Shown here one piece after another: positions 42,985 through 54,836 of a stretch of 64,000 nt of DNA. The notes below the pieces were generated by a model. It had not been told where the DNA came from. It ran no database searches and saw nothing but the letters and a program-made list of their open reading frames with translations. Each line of letters opens with the position of its first letter. Position 1 is the stretch's first letter. This DNA comes from Streptomyces sp. Tue6028. Lineage in GTDB: Bacteria; Actinomycetota; Actinomycetes; Streptomycetales; Streptomycetaceae. The position numbers were made by a program, and so were the translations under genes. Location: assembly GCF_002300165.1 (NCBI RefSeq), contig NZ_MLCE01000026.1:124001-188000 (forward strand). The letters run 5' to 3'.

Positions 42985-43254
42985 CTGGACTCCTTCCGGA
43001 GCTTTCACAGTCCAGATTACAAACCCAAGTTACCAGTTTGACCGATGGTTGTCAAAAAGTCAACTCGATGTACACGCTGGCACGCGTCAATTAACCCACA
43101 GCGACGCCAGGTAAAGCGGGAGTGGTCATTCGAAGTGGATTCTTATATTCCGATTTCAATCAAAGGTCATCTTTTACCAAATCAAAACTTGACTGCATGA
43201 GTAAGATGAACTTGACTCATGGAGTCAATTCGCCGTGGATTGAAAGGTGAAGCA
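42985..43254. promoter_or_regulatory. AT-rich divergent promoter/operator region
   Basis: 270 bp of much lower GC than the rest of the window. On the minus strand TTGACA (43055-43050), a 17-bp spacer and TAACTT (43032-43027) form a near-consensus promoter for the XRE-TPR gene. TTGACT boxes occur at 43058-43063 (minus), 43189-43194 (plus), 43212-43217 (plus) and 43223-43228 (minus). No good -10/-35 pair is seen for the peptide gene, which suggests activator dependence. Confidence 0.7.
43212..43228. promoter_or_regulatory. Palindromic operator upstream of the exported peptide gene
   Basis: A perfect inverted repeat TTGACTC-ATG-GAGTCAA. A further TTGACT starts 23 bp upstream (43189). It is the likely binding site of the XRE-TPR protein. 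Confidence 0.65.
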
Positions 43255-43410
43255 ATGAGAAGGCGCTTCTTTCTGGTCGTCGCTTCTTTGATCTGTGCGA
43301 TCGGTGTTTCCTCCAGTGCATTCGCCGCGGCTTCCGAGGGGTCTGCAAATGGAGCGATTATCGGGGCACCGAGTGCGACGGTGAAGCCCCTCTGCTGTGA
43401 CTGCTGCTGA
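43255..43410 (+). CDS. Small exported peptide with Cys-rich C-terminus (candidate signal peptide pheromone)
   Basis: 51-aa peptide. It has a classical Sec signal: MRRR, hydrophobic FFLVVASLICAIGV, then SSSAFA as the cleavage site after residue 24. The mature part would be 27 residues, Gly/Ala/Ser-rich and ending PLCCDCC. ATG 43255 has GAAAGGTGA upstream; an ATG at 43219 lies inside the operator palindrome and is less likely. The stop overlaps the start of the glycosyltransferase gene by 14 bases. The size, export signal and position beside an XRE-TPR gene fit an RRNPP-type propeptide. A Cys-rich RiPP or metal-binding peptide is the alternative. No homologue is recognised. Confidence 0.75.
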   Translation: MRRRFFLVVASLICAIGVSSSAFAAASEGSANGAIIGAPSATVKPLCCDCC

Positions 43411-44614
43411 CAGCGGTGTAAAGCCCCGCGTGGACATCCTCACCCGCGAATACCCACCCGAAATCTACGGTGGAGCGGGCGTCCACGTCGCCGAACTGAC
43501 CAGGAGCCTGCGCAGGCTCACCGACGTGAGGGTGCGCTGCCTGGGAAGCCCCAGAGCGGAACGTGACGTCGAGGCGTATCGACCGCTCGAGGAACTCGCC
43601 TACGCCGACGGGGCGATGAAGTTCCTCGGGGTCGACCTGGCGATGGCGGGTGACTGTGCCGGTACGGGAGTCGTGCACAGCCACACGTGGTACGCCAACA
43701 TGGCCGGTCATCTCGCGGGACTGCTGCACGGGGTACCGCACGTCGTGACGATGCACAGCCTGGAACCACTCCGCCCCTGGAAGGCCGAGCAGTTGGGAGG
43801 CGGGTACGCGCTCTCGTGCTGGATGGAGCGCACCGCCGTCGAGTCGGCCGACCAGGTCATCGCGGTCTCCGCCGCGATGCGGGAGGACATCCTCCGGGTC
43901 TACCCGGAGGTGTCGCCGGCGCGGGTCCGGGTGATCCACAACGGCATCGACACAAGGGAGTACAGAGCCGATCACGGCACCGAGGCGCTCCGCCGCTTCG
44001 GCATCGCCGAGGACAGGCCGATCGTGCTGTTCGTGGGCAGGGTCACCCGGCAGAAGGGGCTGCCGCACCTGCTGCGTGCGGCGTTCGACCTGCCGGCGGA
44101 CGCCCAGCTCGTACTGTGCTGCGGCCAACCGGACACACCGGAGATCGCCGCCGAGGTGGCGGCGCTCGTAGAGGAACTGCGCAAGGAACGGGACGGCGTG
44201 ATCCGCATCGACGGGATGCTGGACACGACGTCGGTACGACAACTGCTGACCCACGCCAGCGTGTTCGTGTGCCCCTCGCTGTACGAGCCGATGGGCATCG
44301 TGAACCTGGAGGCGATGGCGTGCGGTACGCCCGTGGTGGCGTCCGCCGTCGGCGGGATCCCGGAGGTCGTCGACGACGGGACGACCGGAACGCTGGTCGG
44401 TTTCGAGGCACATTCCGATGCCTCGGGCGAGCCACGGGATCCGGAGAAGTTCGCGGGCGGACTGGCCGCGGCGATCGGTGAACTGCTCGACGATCCCGTA
44501 CGGGCCGCTGCCTTGGGGACAGCGGGCCGGGCGCGGGCGGTCGAGGAGTTCTCGTGGGACCGCGCCGCCGAGCGGACGATGGAGGTCTATCAGGACGTCC
44601 TCTCCGTACGGTGA
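43397..44614 (+). CDS. GlgA/GlgM-type glycosyltransferase (GT4)
   Basis: 405-aa GT-B fold enzyme. It has the actinobacterial glycogen synthase/GlgM start (VDILTREYPPEIYGGAGVHVAELTRSL), the donor region VLFVGRVTRQKGLPHLLRA and the E-x7-E motif PSLYEPMGIVNLEAMACGTPVVASAVGG. Such enzymes use ADP-glucose to extend glucan or, as GlgM, to make maltose 1-phosphate from glucose 1-phosphate, the GlgE donor. GTG 43397 lies inside the peptide gene in another frame, so translation is coupled; GTG 43430 is an alternative. It converges on the oligopeptide transporter (34-bp gap). GlgM is favoured because glgE is nearby. Confidence 0.88.
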   Translation: MTAADSGVKPRVDILTREYPPEIYGGAGVHVAELTRSLRRLTDVRVRCLGSPRAERDVEAYRPLEELAYADGAMKFLGVDLAMAGDCAGTGVVHSHTWYANMAGHLAGLLHGVPHVVTMHSLEPLRPWKAEQLGGGYALSCWMERTAVESADQVIAVSAAMREDILRVYPEVSPARVRVIHNGIDTREYRADHGTEALRRFGIAEDRPIVLFVGRVTRQKGLPHLLRAAFDLPADAQLVLCCGQPDTPEIAAEVAALVEELRKERDGVIRIDGMLDTTSVRQLLTHASVFVCPSLYEPMGIVNLEAMACGTPVVASAVGGIPEVVDDGTTGTLVGFEAHSDASGEPRDPEKFAGGLAAAIGELLDDPVRAAALGTAGRARAVEEFSWDRAAERTMEVYQDVLSVR

Positions 44615-44648
44615 ACCAGGGCGCCGGTCAGGCGTCCCGCTCGATGCT

Positions 44649-46861
<2,213 letters not shown>

Positions 46862-46865
<4 letters not shown>

Positions 46866-47710
46866 GCGCGTACCTCCGCGCGGACCGCCACCGGGTCGAG
46901 CGCGTCACGCAGCGCCTCGCCCACGAGGTTCACGGCGAGGACGAAGCAGAGCAGCAGACCGGTCGGGAAGAAGAACATCCACGGATAGGTGAGGGCCACG
47001 TCCGTGCTGTCGGCGATCAGCGTGCCCAGGGAGACGTCCGGCGGCTGCACGCCGAAGCCGAAGTAGGAGAGGCCCGTCTCGCTGATCACCGCGCCGGCCA
47101 CCGCGATGGTCGCGTGGGTGATCAGGAAGGACGCCATGTGCGGCACGACGTGGCGCCGGATGATCAGGAAGGGCCGGACGCCCATGTGCCGTGCGGCGAC
47201 GACGTAGGGGCGTTCCTTCAGCGAGAGTGTCATGGCGCGCACGGCCCGCGCCGTGAGCATCCAGCCCAGCGCGGCGAGCAGCCCCACGAAGGCCATCCAG
47301 CCCGCGTCGCGCAGTGCCGGCGCCACCACGACCAGGACCAGGAATCCGGGGATCACCAGGAGCAGGTCGACCAGGAACATCAGGAGGCGGTCCGTCCAAC
47401 CGCCGAAGTACCCCGCGCAGGTGCCGACGGCCGCGGCCAGCCCCGTACTGAACAGGGCGACGAACAGCCCGATGAGCAGGGATTTCTGCAGACCGCGGAC
47501 CGTCTGCGCGAAGACGTCCTGGCCGATCCGGCTGGTGCCGAACCAGTGCCGGGTGCTCGGTGCGGACCGCAGCGCGGTGTAGTCCACGTCGGTGTGGCTC
47601 CAGGAGGTGAGGTGGGGACCCACGAAGGCGAGCAGGAAGAGGGCGACGATCAGCACCGCGCCGGCGACGGCACGCGGTGAGCGGGCCAGGCCGCGCAGTC
47701 CCGGCGTCAC
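46862..47710 (-). CDS. Oligopeptide ABC transporter, DppC-type permease
   Basis: 282-aa permease. The first membrane segment (VAGAVLIVALFLLAFVG) is followed by the periplasmic segment HWFGTSRIGQDVFAQTVRG, typical of DppC/OppC. The EAA loop is VVAARHMGVRPFLIIRRHVVPHM, and the LGTLIADSTDVALTYPW end is conserved. GTG 47710 overlaps the upstream permease stop, and the gene end overlaps the ATPase start by 4 bases. It forms the heterodimeric channel with the DppB-type protein. Confidence 0.93.
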
Positions 47711-48690
47711 CCGCGCCGCACCCTCGGGTCGAGCACGACGAGCAGGACGTCGGCGACCAGGCCCGCGAGCAGGACCGTCACGGAGGCGAACAGATTGACC
47801 GCGACGACCGAGTTGACGTCGCCCTTCTGCGCCGCGTCCATGAACCAGCTGCCCATGCCGGGCCAGCCGAAGATCTGCTCGGCGAAGACCGAACCGGTGA
47901 ACAGGGTCAGGAACCCGAAGGAGAAGAAGGTGGTCATCGGGATGAGCGAGGTCCGCAGCCCGTGCCGCAGCAGGGCCCGGCCGGGGGTGAGTCCCTTGGC
48001 CTGGGCCGTGCGCAGGTGGTCGGAGCCCAGCACGTCCAGGGTGGCCCCGCGCTGGTAGCGGCTGTAGGACGCGATCGAGCCGAGTGCGACCGTGGCCGCC
48101 GGCAGCACCAAGTGGCCCGCTCTGTCCTGGAGATGGGAGAGCAGGCCGCCGGAGCGGCCCGGGGTGCTCTCGCCCGTGTAGCGGATGACCGTGTGGCCCA
48201 CGGCCTGGTTCAGCTGGAGCGCGCCGTCCTTGAGGAGCAGCGCCAGTACGAAGGTGGGCACCGAGAGCACGAGGAAGGAGAAGACCGTCAGCATCCGGTC
48301 GGGCAGTCGGCCTCTGCGCACCGCGGCCCACACCCCCGCGAGGACGCCGAGGCCGGTCCCGACGAGCGTGCCGATGAGCAGCAGCCGTACCGAGACGCCC
48401 ACCCGGCGGCCGAACTCGTCGTTGACCGAGGCCCCGTCGATGGTGCGTCCGAGGTCGCCGTGGAGCGCGTGCCAGGACCAGTGCGCGAACCGGTCCAGGA
48501 CCGGCTCCCGTTCGTCGAGCCGCAAGGAGGCGAGCTCGCGGTCGACGGAGGCCGCGGGCGGCGGCGGCTGACGGTCCGCGAAGTACGCCCGCGGGTCGAG
48601 TGCGGCGGAGCTGACGAGATACGAGAGAAGGGTCGAGACCACGAGCAGGATGGCACTGTGGATGAGACGCTGGGACAGGCGGCCGACCAT
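47707..48690 (-). CDS. Oligopeptide ABC transporter, DppB-type permease
   Basis: 327-aa permease with the DppB N-terminus (GRLSQRLIHSAILLVVSTLLSYLVSS), a long first periplasmic loop, and the EAA loop LRTAQAKGLTPGRALLRHGLRTSLIPM. The C-terminus VVLDPRVRRG is typical. ATG 48690 has GAGGAG upstream; the ATG at 48702 is less well placed. It is the first gene of the minus-strand transporter operon and divergent from the binding lipoprotein, with which it shares a 126-bp promoter interval. Confidence 0.93.
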   Translation of the reverse strand: MVGRLSQRLIHSAILLVVSTLLSYLVSSAALDPRAYFADRQPPPPAASVDRELASLRLDEREPVLDRFAHWSWHALHGDLGRTIDGASVNDEFGRRVGVSVRLLLIGTLVGTGLGVLAGVWAAVRRGRLPDRMLTVFSFLVLSVPTFVLALLLKDGALQLNQAVGHTVIRYTGESTPGRSGGLLSHLQDRAGHLVLPAATVALGSIASYSRYQRGATLDVLGSDHLRTAQAKGLTPGRALLRHGLRTSLIPMTTFFSFGFLTLFTGSVFAEQIFGWPGMGSWFMDAAQKGDVNSVVAVNLFASVTVLLAGLVADVLLVVLDPRVRRG

Positions 48691-48816
48691 GCGACTCCTC
48701 ATGGTCAGTGGGGGTCATGGGCTTCACCGATGTGACACTCGGCAATGCTATGGTCTCCGCGCGTGAATCGTAGATCAGTTCGCCCAGTTCACCTCAATGT
48801 CAGTGAAGGAGCTGGT

Positions 48817-50523
48817 GTGGGGCGTTTGCGTCGGGTGTGGCTCGGGTTAGGTCTGGCAACGACGGTCGTACTGGCGGGATGTACCTCCTCAGGAGGCGCG
48901 CATCCCGACGGAGGAAGCCCGTCCAAGCCGGTCGAGTTCGGCACACATGACATCAACGCCCATCCCGCGAGCGAGCTGCGCAAGGGCGGCACCTTCACAC
49001 TGGCGATCCCGCAGTGGGCGACGCAGTACAACTACAACCAGACCGACGGCGCCGTCGACCAGGTCGCGCAGATCGACAGCCTGGTGGAACCCGTCCTCTT
49101 CCACCTCGACGCGAAGGGCGTCCCGCACGCCAACCCGGACTACCTCGCTTCCGCGGCCGTCACCTCCACCTCGCCGCAGACCGTGACCTACCGGCTGAAC
49201 CCCAAGGCCCGCTGGTCCGACGGGAGGCCGCTGTCCGCGACGGACTTCGAGGCCCAGTGGCGGGCCCTCGGCACCGGCGACGAGCGGTACAACATCGCCG
49301 ATCCGTCCGGGTACGACCGGATCAAGGAGGTGCGGCAGGGAGCCGGACCGCACGAGGTGAAGGTGGTCTTCCGCACCCCGTACGCCGACTGGCAGCGGCT
49401 GTTCACGCCGCTCTTCCCGGCGTCAGCCGTCGGCACCCCGGAGCAGTTCAACAAGGGCTGGGTCAACCGGATCCCGGTCACCGCGGGCCCCTTCAGGATC
49501 GCGTCGATCGACCGCACGGAGCAGACCGTCACCGCGGTGCCCGATCCGCACTGGTGGGGCACGCCGCCGCGGCTGGACAAGGTCATCTTCCGTACGCTGC
49601 TGCCCGCCGCCGCCCAGCAGGCCTACCTCAACGGAGAGATCGACGCGGTCAACGCGGCGACCACGGAGGACTACGGGAAGCTCAAGGGCGCCAAGAACAG
49701 CGACATCAGGATCGGTTCGGCCTGGGACGAGGTCCATATGTCCCTCAACGGCGCCGGCGGTCCGCTGTCCGACATCGACGTCCGGCACGCGGTCCAGCGG
49801 GCCGTGAACCGGCAGGCCCTCGCGGACGTCGCCGCCGAAGGACTGCCCGTCGGCGTCCCGCTGCTCGGCAACCACATCTTCATGACCAACCAGCCCGGCT
49901 ACGTCGACCACTCCGCACCGTGGGGCAAATACGACCTGGCGGAGGCCGGGCGCATCCTCGACCGGGCGGGCTGGAAGAACCGGGGCGAAGGCCGGCCACG
50001 GGTCAAGGACGGCAAGGAACTGCGGTTGCGGTTCGTGCTGAGCAACGCGACCAACCGCCTCGGCCTCGACCTCGCCCAGCTGGTCCAGCAGATGCTCGCC
50101 CAAGTGGGCATCATGGTGGACATCACCAAGGTGCCGGCCAACGACTACGGCCCGAAATACCTGTTCACCGGCAACTTCGACATGGTGATCTTCCGCTTCA
50201 CCGGGCTCGTCTACCCCAGCTCCACCGTGTCGATCTACCAGCAGCCCAAGGGCGACCAGGCCTACCTGAACTACGGGCGGGTCTCCGACGCCAAGCTGGA
50301 CCACCTGCTCAAGCAGGCCGCCGGCACCCTCGACCGGACCCGCGCCACCGAGCTCTACAACCAGGCCGACGCCGAGATATGGCGGCTCGGCCACGACGTC
50401 GAGCTCTACCAGCGCCCCCAGGTGATGGCCGTGCGCAAGGGCCTCGCCAATTTCGGCGTCCCGGGGCTCGGTGACATCGACTTCGCCAAGGTCGGCTGGG
50501 TGAAGGGTGCCCCCGGCGGCTGA
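48817..50523 (+). CDS. Oligopeptide ABC transporter, substrate-binding lipoprotein (SBP_bac_5)
   Basis: 568-aa family 5 binding protein. The signal VGRLRRVWLGLGLATTVVLAGC has a lipobox ending at the acylated Cys, then a Ser/Gly-rich tether. The body shows the family pattern (LRKGGTFTLAIPQWATQYNY, ARWSDGRPLSATDFEAQWRAL, VRHAVQRAVNRQALADV). GTG 48817 with AAGGAG is chosen; the longer start at 48745 adds no signal feature. It is divergent from the permease/ATPase operon. Ligand not predictable; peptides of several residues are the usual cargo. Confidence 0.93.
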   Translation: MGRLRRVWLGLGLATTVVLAGCTSSGGAHPDGGSPSKPVEFGTHDINAHPASELRKGGTFTLAIPQWATQYNYNQTDGAVDQVAQIDSLVEPVLFHLDAKGVPHANPDYLASAAVTSTSPQTVTYRLNPKARWSDGRPLSATDFEAQWRALGTGDERYNIADPSGYDRIKEVRQGAGPHEVKVVFRTPYADWQRLFTPLFPASAVGTPEQFNKGWVNRIPVTAGPFRIASIDRTEQTVTAVPDPHWWGTPPRLDKVIFRTLLPAAAQQAYLNGEIDAVNAATTEDYGKLKGAKNSDIRIGSAWDEVHMSLNGAGGPLSDIDVRHAVQRAVNRQALADVAAEGLPVGVPLLGNHIFMTNQPGYVDHSAPWGKYDLAEAGRILDRAGWKNRGEGRPRVKDGKELRLRFVLSNATNRLGLDLAQLVQQMLAQVGIMVDITKVPANDYGPKYLFTGNFDMVIFRFTGLVYPSSTVSIYQQPKGDQAYLNYGRVSDAKLDHLLKQAAGTLDRTRATELYNQADAEIWRLGHDVELYQRPQVMAVRKGLANFGVPGLGDIDFAKVGWVKGAPGG

Positions 50524-50543
50524 GGAACCGCCGCCGGGGGCAC
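50507..50543 (+). terminator. Terminator overlapping the binding-protein stop codon
   Basis: GTGCCCCCGGCGGC (50507-50520) pairs with GCCGCCGGGGGCAC (50530-50543). The stem starts inside the coding sequence, and the loop contains the TGA stop. It also separates the convergent glgX. Confidence 0.75.
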
Positions 50544-50555
50544 CCCCTCAGGTCG

Positions 50556-52661
<2,106 letters not shown>

Positions 52662-52783
52662 GATCTCTCCCCGGTCTCATGACAGGGATGTCGAGTCACC
52701 CCTGGTCATCTGCCTCGCTGATGTGCGGATGGTCGGTCGCGCTGGTCGCGTGACGCCCGGGGTGAACCGGGCCGTCGGAACCC

Positions 52784-53263
52784 TCAGACGGTGGGGCGGT
52801 ACACGGCTTCGACGCAGGCCTCGGTGAGGTCCTCCTCGGTGAGCCGGCCGGGCCGCACCACCGTGCAGGGCAGCCCCGACGCGCGCACCGCGGCCTCGCC
52901 CGCACGGCTGAGCAGGACGAACCGCGGCCTCCCCGGGACGGCCCCGCTCCGCAGCACGTCCAGCGTGTTGATGACCCCGGTCTCCATGGAGTCCCCCGGG
53001 GCGTCCGGGCCCGGCTCCACGGCGTAGACGACGGCCCCGCAGCCGTGCAGCGGGGTGCGCAGGGTCTCGGGCCGCCGCAGGTCGGCCAGGAAGTACTGGG
53101 CCAGGGGCGGCAGATGACGGTGGGTGCGCAGGGTGCTGCGGCCGATGACGCGGATGGTCTCACCCCGCGCCATCAGCTCGCGTGTGACGAGCCGGGCCAC
53201 GCTGCCGGTGCCGCCGATGACGGCGATGGGACTCTTCACGGAACTCTCCCGATCAGGCTTCAT
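52784..53263 (-). CDS. Short NmrA/SDR-like NAD(P)-binding protein
   Basis: 159-aa Rossmann protein. SPIAVIGGTGSVARLVTRELMARGETIRVIGRS is an atypical-SDR dinucleotide motif, followed by FLADLRRPETLRTPLHGCGAVVYAVEPG and PRFVLLSRAGEAAVRASGLPCTVVRPG. The protein stops where relatives of 250-300 aa carry the substrate domain, so it is either a minimal form or C-terminally truncated. ATG 53263 overlaps the preceding stop (ATGA); a GTG at 53239 with GGGAGAG is an alternative start. It may sense NADPH in the glucan operon, but the function is open. Confidence 0.7.
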   Translation of the reverse strand: MKPDRESSVKSPIAVIGGTGSVARLVTRELMARGETIRVIGRSTLRTHRHLPPLAQYFLADLRRPETLRTPLHGCGAVVYAVEPGPDAPGDSMETGVINTLDVLRSGAVPGRPRFVLLSRAGEAAVRASGLPCTVVRPGRLTEEDLTEACVEAVYRPTV

Positions 53264-54600
53264 ATCCACTGCAACACGTCGTCCGAGCTGGTGAGCTGGG
53301 TGCCGGCGGGCACCCCCGACAGGGCGGGGACGCGCAGCCGCGGATAGACACTGACCCCGGACAGCCGGGTGCCCGGCCACAGGTGCGCGCCGTCCCCGAC
53401 CGCGGTGTGCTGTTCCAGCCGGACCGGAGCACGGCGGTCCGACTGCACCTGGACCATCGGGCCGACGTACGAGTCGCTGATGTGCGCGTGCGAGCCGATG
53501 ACGGCTCCGTCGCCGATGACGGTCCGGTCCAGCCGTACTCCCTCGGCGACGTCGACACCGTCGCCGATGTCCGTGTACTGGAGGTGGACACCGGTGCCGA
53601 TCTCGGCGTGCCGGCCGATGCGCACCCCGGGGCCGAGGACGACACTGCCCTCGGCGATCTTCTGGGCGAGGGTCGTGCCGCTCACGCTGTCCTTGGTGCG
53701 CAGGCTCGTCTCGTGGATCCAGTAGCGGGGATTCTCGCTGAGCGGGTCGCCGAGCGCGCGGTTCATGTAGGGGTAGAGGCCGTTGAGGGCCTCGCCGAGC
53801 GTGCCGAGGTAGTCGCCGATGCTGCCCAGGTCGCCCAGGCGCGCGATGGGTTCGACCGCCACCGGCTGATCGTGACCCACCAGCCAGGGCAGCAGGTCGT
53901 GCCCCCAGTCCAGACGCTGCTGGGCGAGCCGGATCAGCTCGGGGGTGCGCGCGGCGAGCCGCAGCCGGGCGCAGTCGATCAGGTACATCCCGGCGTTGGT
54001 GGGCAGCGTGGACGACGCCCACGGAACGCCGATGCTGGCGAACTCCTCGTGGATACGGCCCAGTCGGGGCTTCTCCAGGAACCCCGAGACGAGGCCGTCG
54101 CGGGTGGTCCGCATGACGCCGTACTTCCCCGCGATCTCCTCCGGGGTGCGGGGGACGGCCGCCACGGTGACCACCGCGTCGGTCGCCTCGTGGGTGGCCC
54201 GCAGGTCGTCGAGCGAGTAGTCGAACAGCGAGTCAACCGGCATGACAAGCGCGGAGCCGGTCAGGTTCCATTGCTCCAGATTGTGCAGCGTGGCCGCTCC
54301 GGAGCCCACGTTGTACTGGTCGAAGCGGGCCCGCGAGTAGTCGATCTCCACGCCGTAGCGTTCGCCGTGGCCCAGGACGAGCTTGATCTGGCTGCGGTTC
54401 TCCGCTCCCTGCGCCACCACGTAGAAGCAACGGATGCCTTGGTCACGGCAGGACTCGACGATCCACTCGATGAGCGGTCTGCCGGCGAACGGGATGAGTG
54501 CCTTGCTGCGGATGTAGTCGGCGGACTGCAGGGTGATGGGCTTCGCCCTCTCCCCCCGGCCGCCGGCCAGGATGATGCCGACTGTGCTGTCGTCCCCCAT
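53260..54600 (-). CDS. Sugar-phosphate nucleotidyltransferase, GlgC-like
   Basis: 446-aa protein. The N-terminal nucleotidyltransferase fold has GIILAGGRGERAKPIT and SKALIPFAGRPLIEWIVESC, the acceptor part SALVMPVDSLFDYSLDDL, and NAGMYLID. The C-terminal third is a left-handed beta-helix of hexapeptides (VVLGPGVRIGRHAEIGTGVHLQYTDIGDG). Activation-site features of classical GlgC are not evident, and the Gly-rich loop is GRGERAKP instead of GxGTRLxP. It is therefore called GlgC-like: ADP-glucose is suggested by the glucan neighbours; GDP-mannose or another NDP-sugar is possible. ATG 54600 with GAGGAGA is used. Confidence 0.8.
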   Translation of the reverse strand: MGDDSTVGIILAGGRGERAKPITLQSADYIRSKALIPFAGRPLIEWIVESCRDQGIRCFYVVAQGAENRSQIKLVLGHGERYGVEIDYSRARFDQYNVGSGAATLHNLEQWNLTGSALVMPVDSLFDYSLDDLRATHEATDAVVTVAAVPRTPEEIAGKYGVMRTTRDGLVSGFLEKPRLGRIHEEFASIGVPWASSTLPTNAGMYLIDCARLRLAARTPELIRLAQQRLDWGHDLLPWLVGHDQPVAVEPIARLGDLGSIGDYLGTLGEALNGLYPYMNRALGDPLSENPRYWIHETSLRTKDSVSGTTLAQKIAEGSVVLGPGVRIGRHAEIGTGVHLQYTDIGDGVDVAEGVRLDRTVIGDGAVIGSHAHISDSYVGPMVQVQSDRRAPVRLEQHTAVGDGAHLWPGTRLSGVSVYPRLRVPALSGVPAGTQLTSSDDVLQWI

Positions 54601-54760
54601 CGCTGTCCTGTCTCCTCGACCGACTTCCCGATGCATCAATTTCAACAGTCGCAGTCATCCTCAGTCAAGTTTCTTGTCAAGAGGGTGGGCTGCTTCCGCA
54701 TGTGTGCCGGGACGGCTCGCCAGGACGCCCGTCGCCCCGTGGCCGCGACCGCACGCGAAA

Positions 54761-54821
54761 AGCCCGAAGGGCCCGGTGCCGAACCCCGCGGACGGGGATC
54801 GGGCACCGGGCCCTTCGGGCT
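54761..54821. terminator. Terminator downstream of kgd
   Basis: A perfect 20-bp stem (54761-54780 with 54802-54821) encloses a second small hairpin (CCCC/GGGG). Read on the minus strand it is followed by a run of T residues (the AAAA at 54758-54761 on the plus strand). Confidence 0.85.
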
Positions 54822-54836
54822 GTCGTGCTCCGAGGA

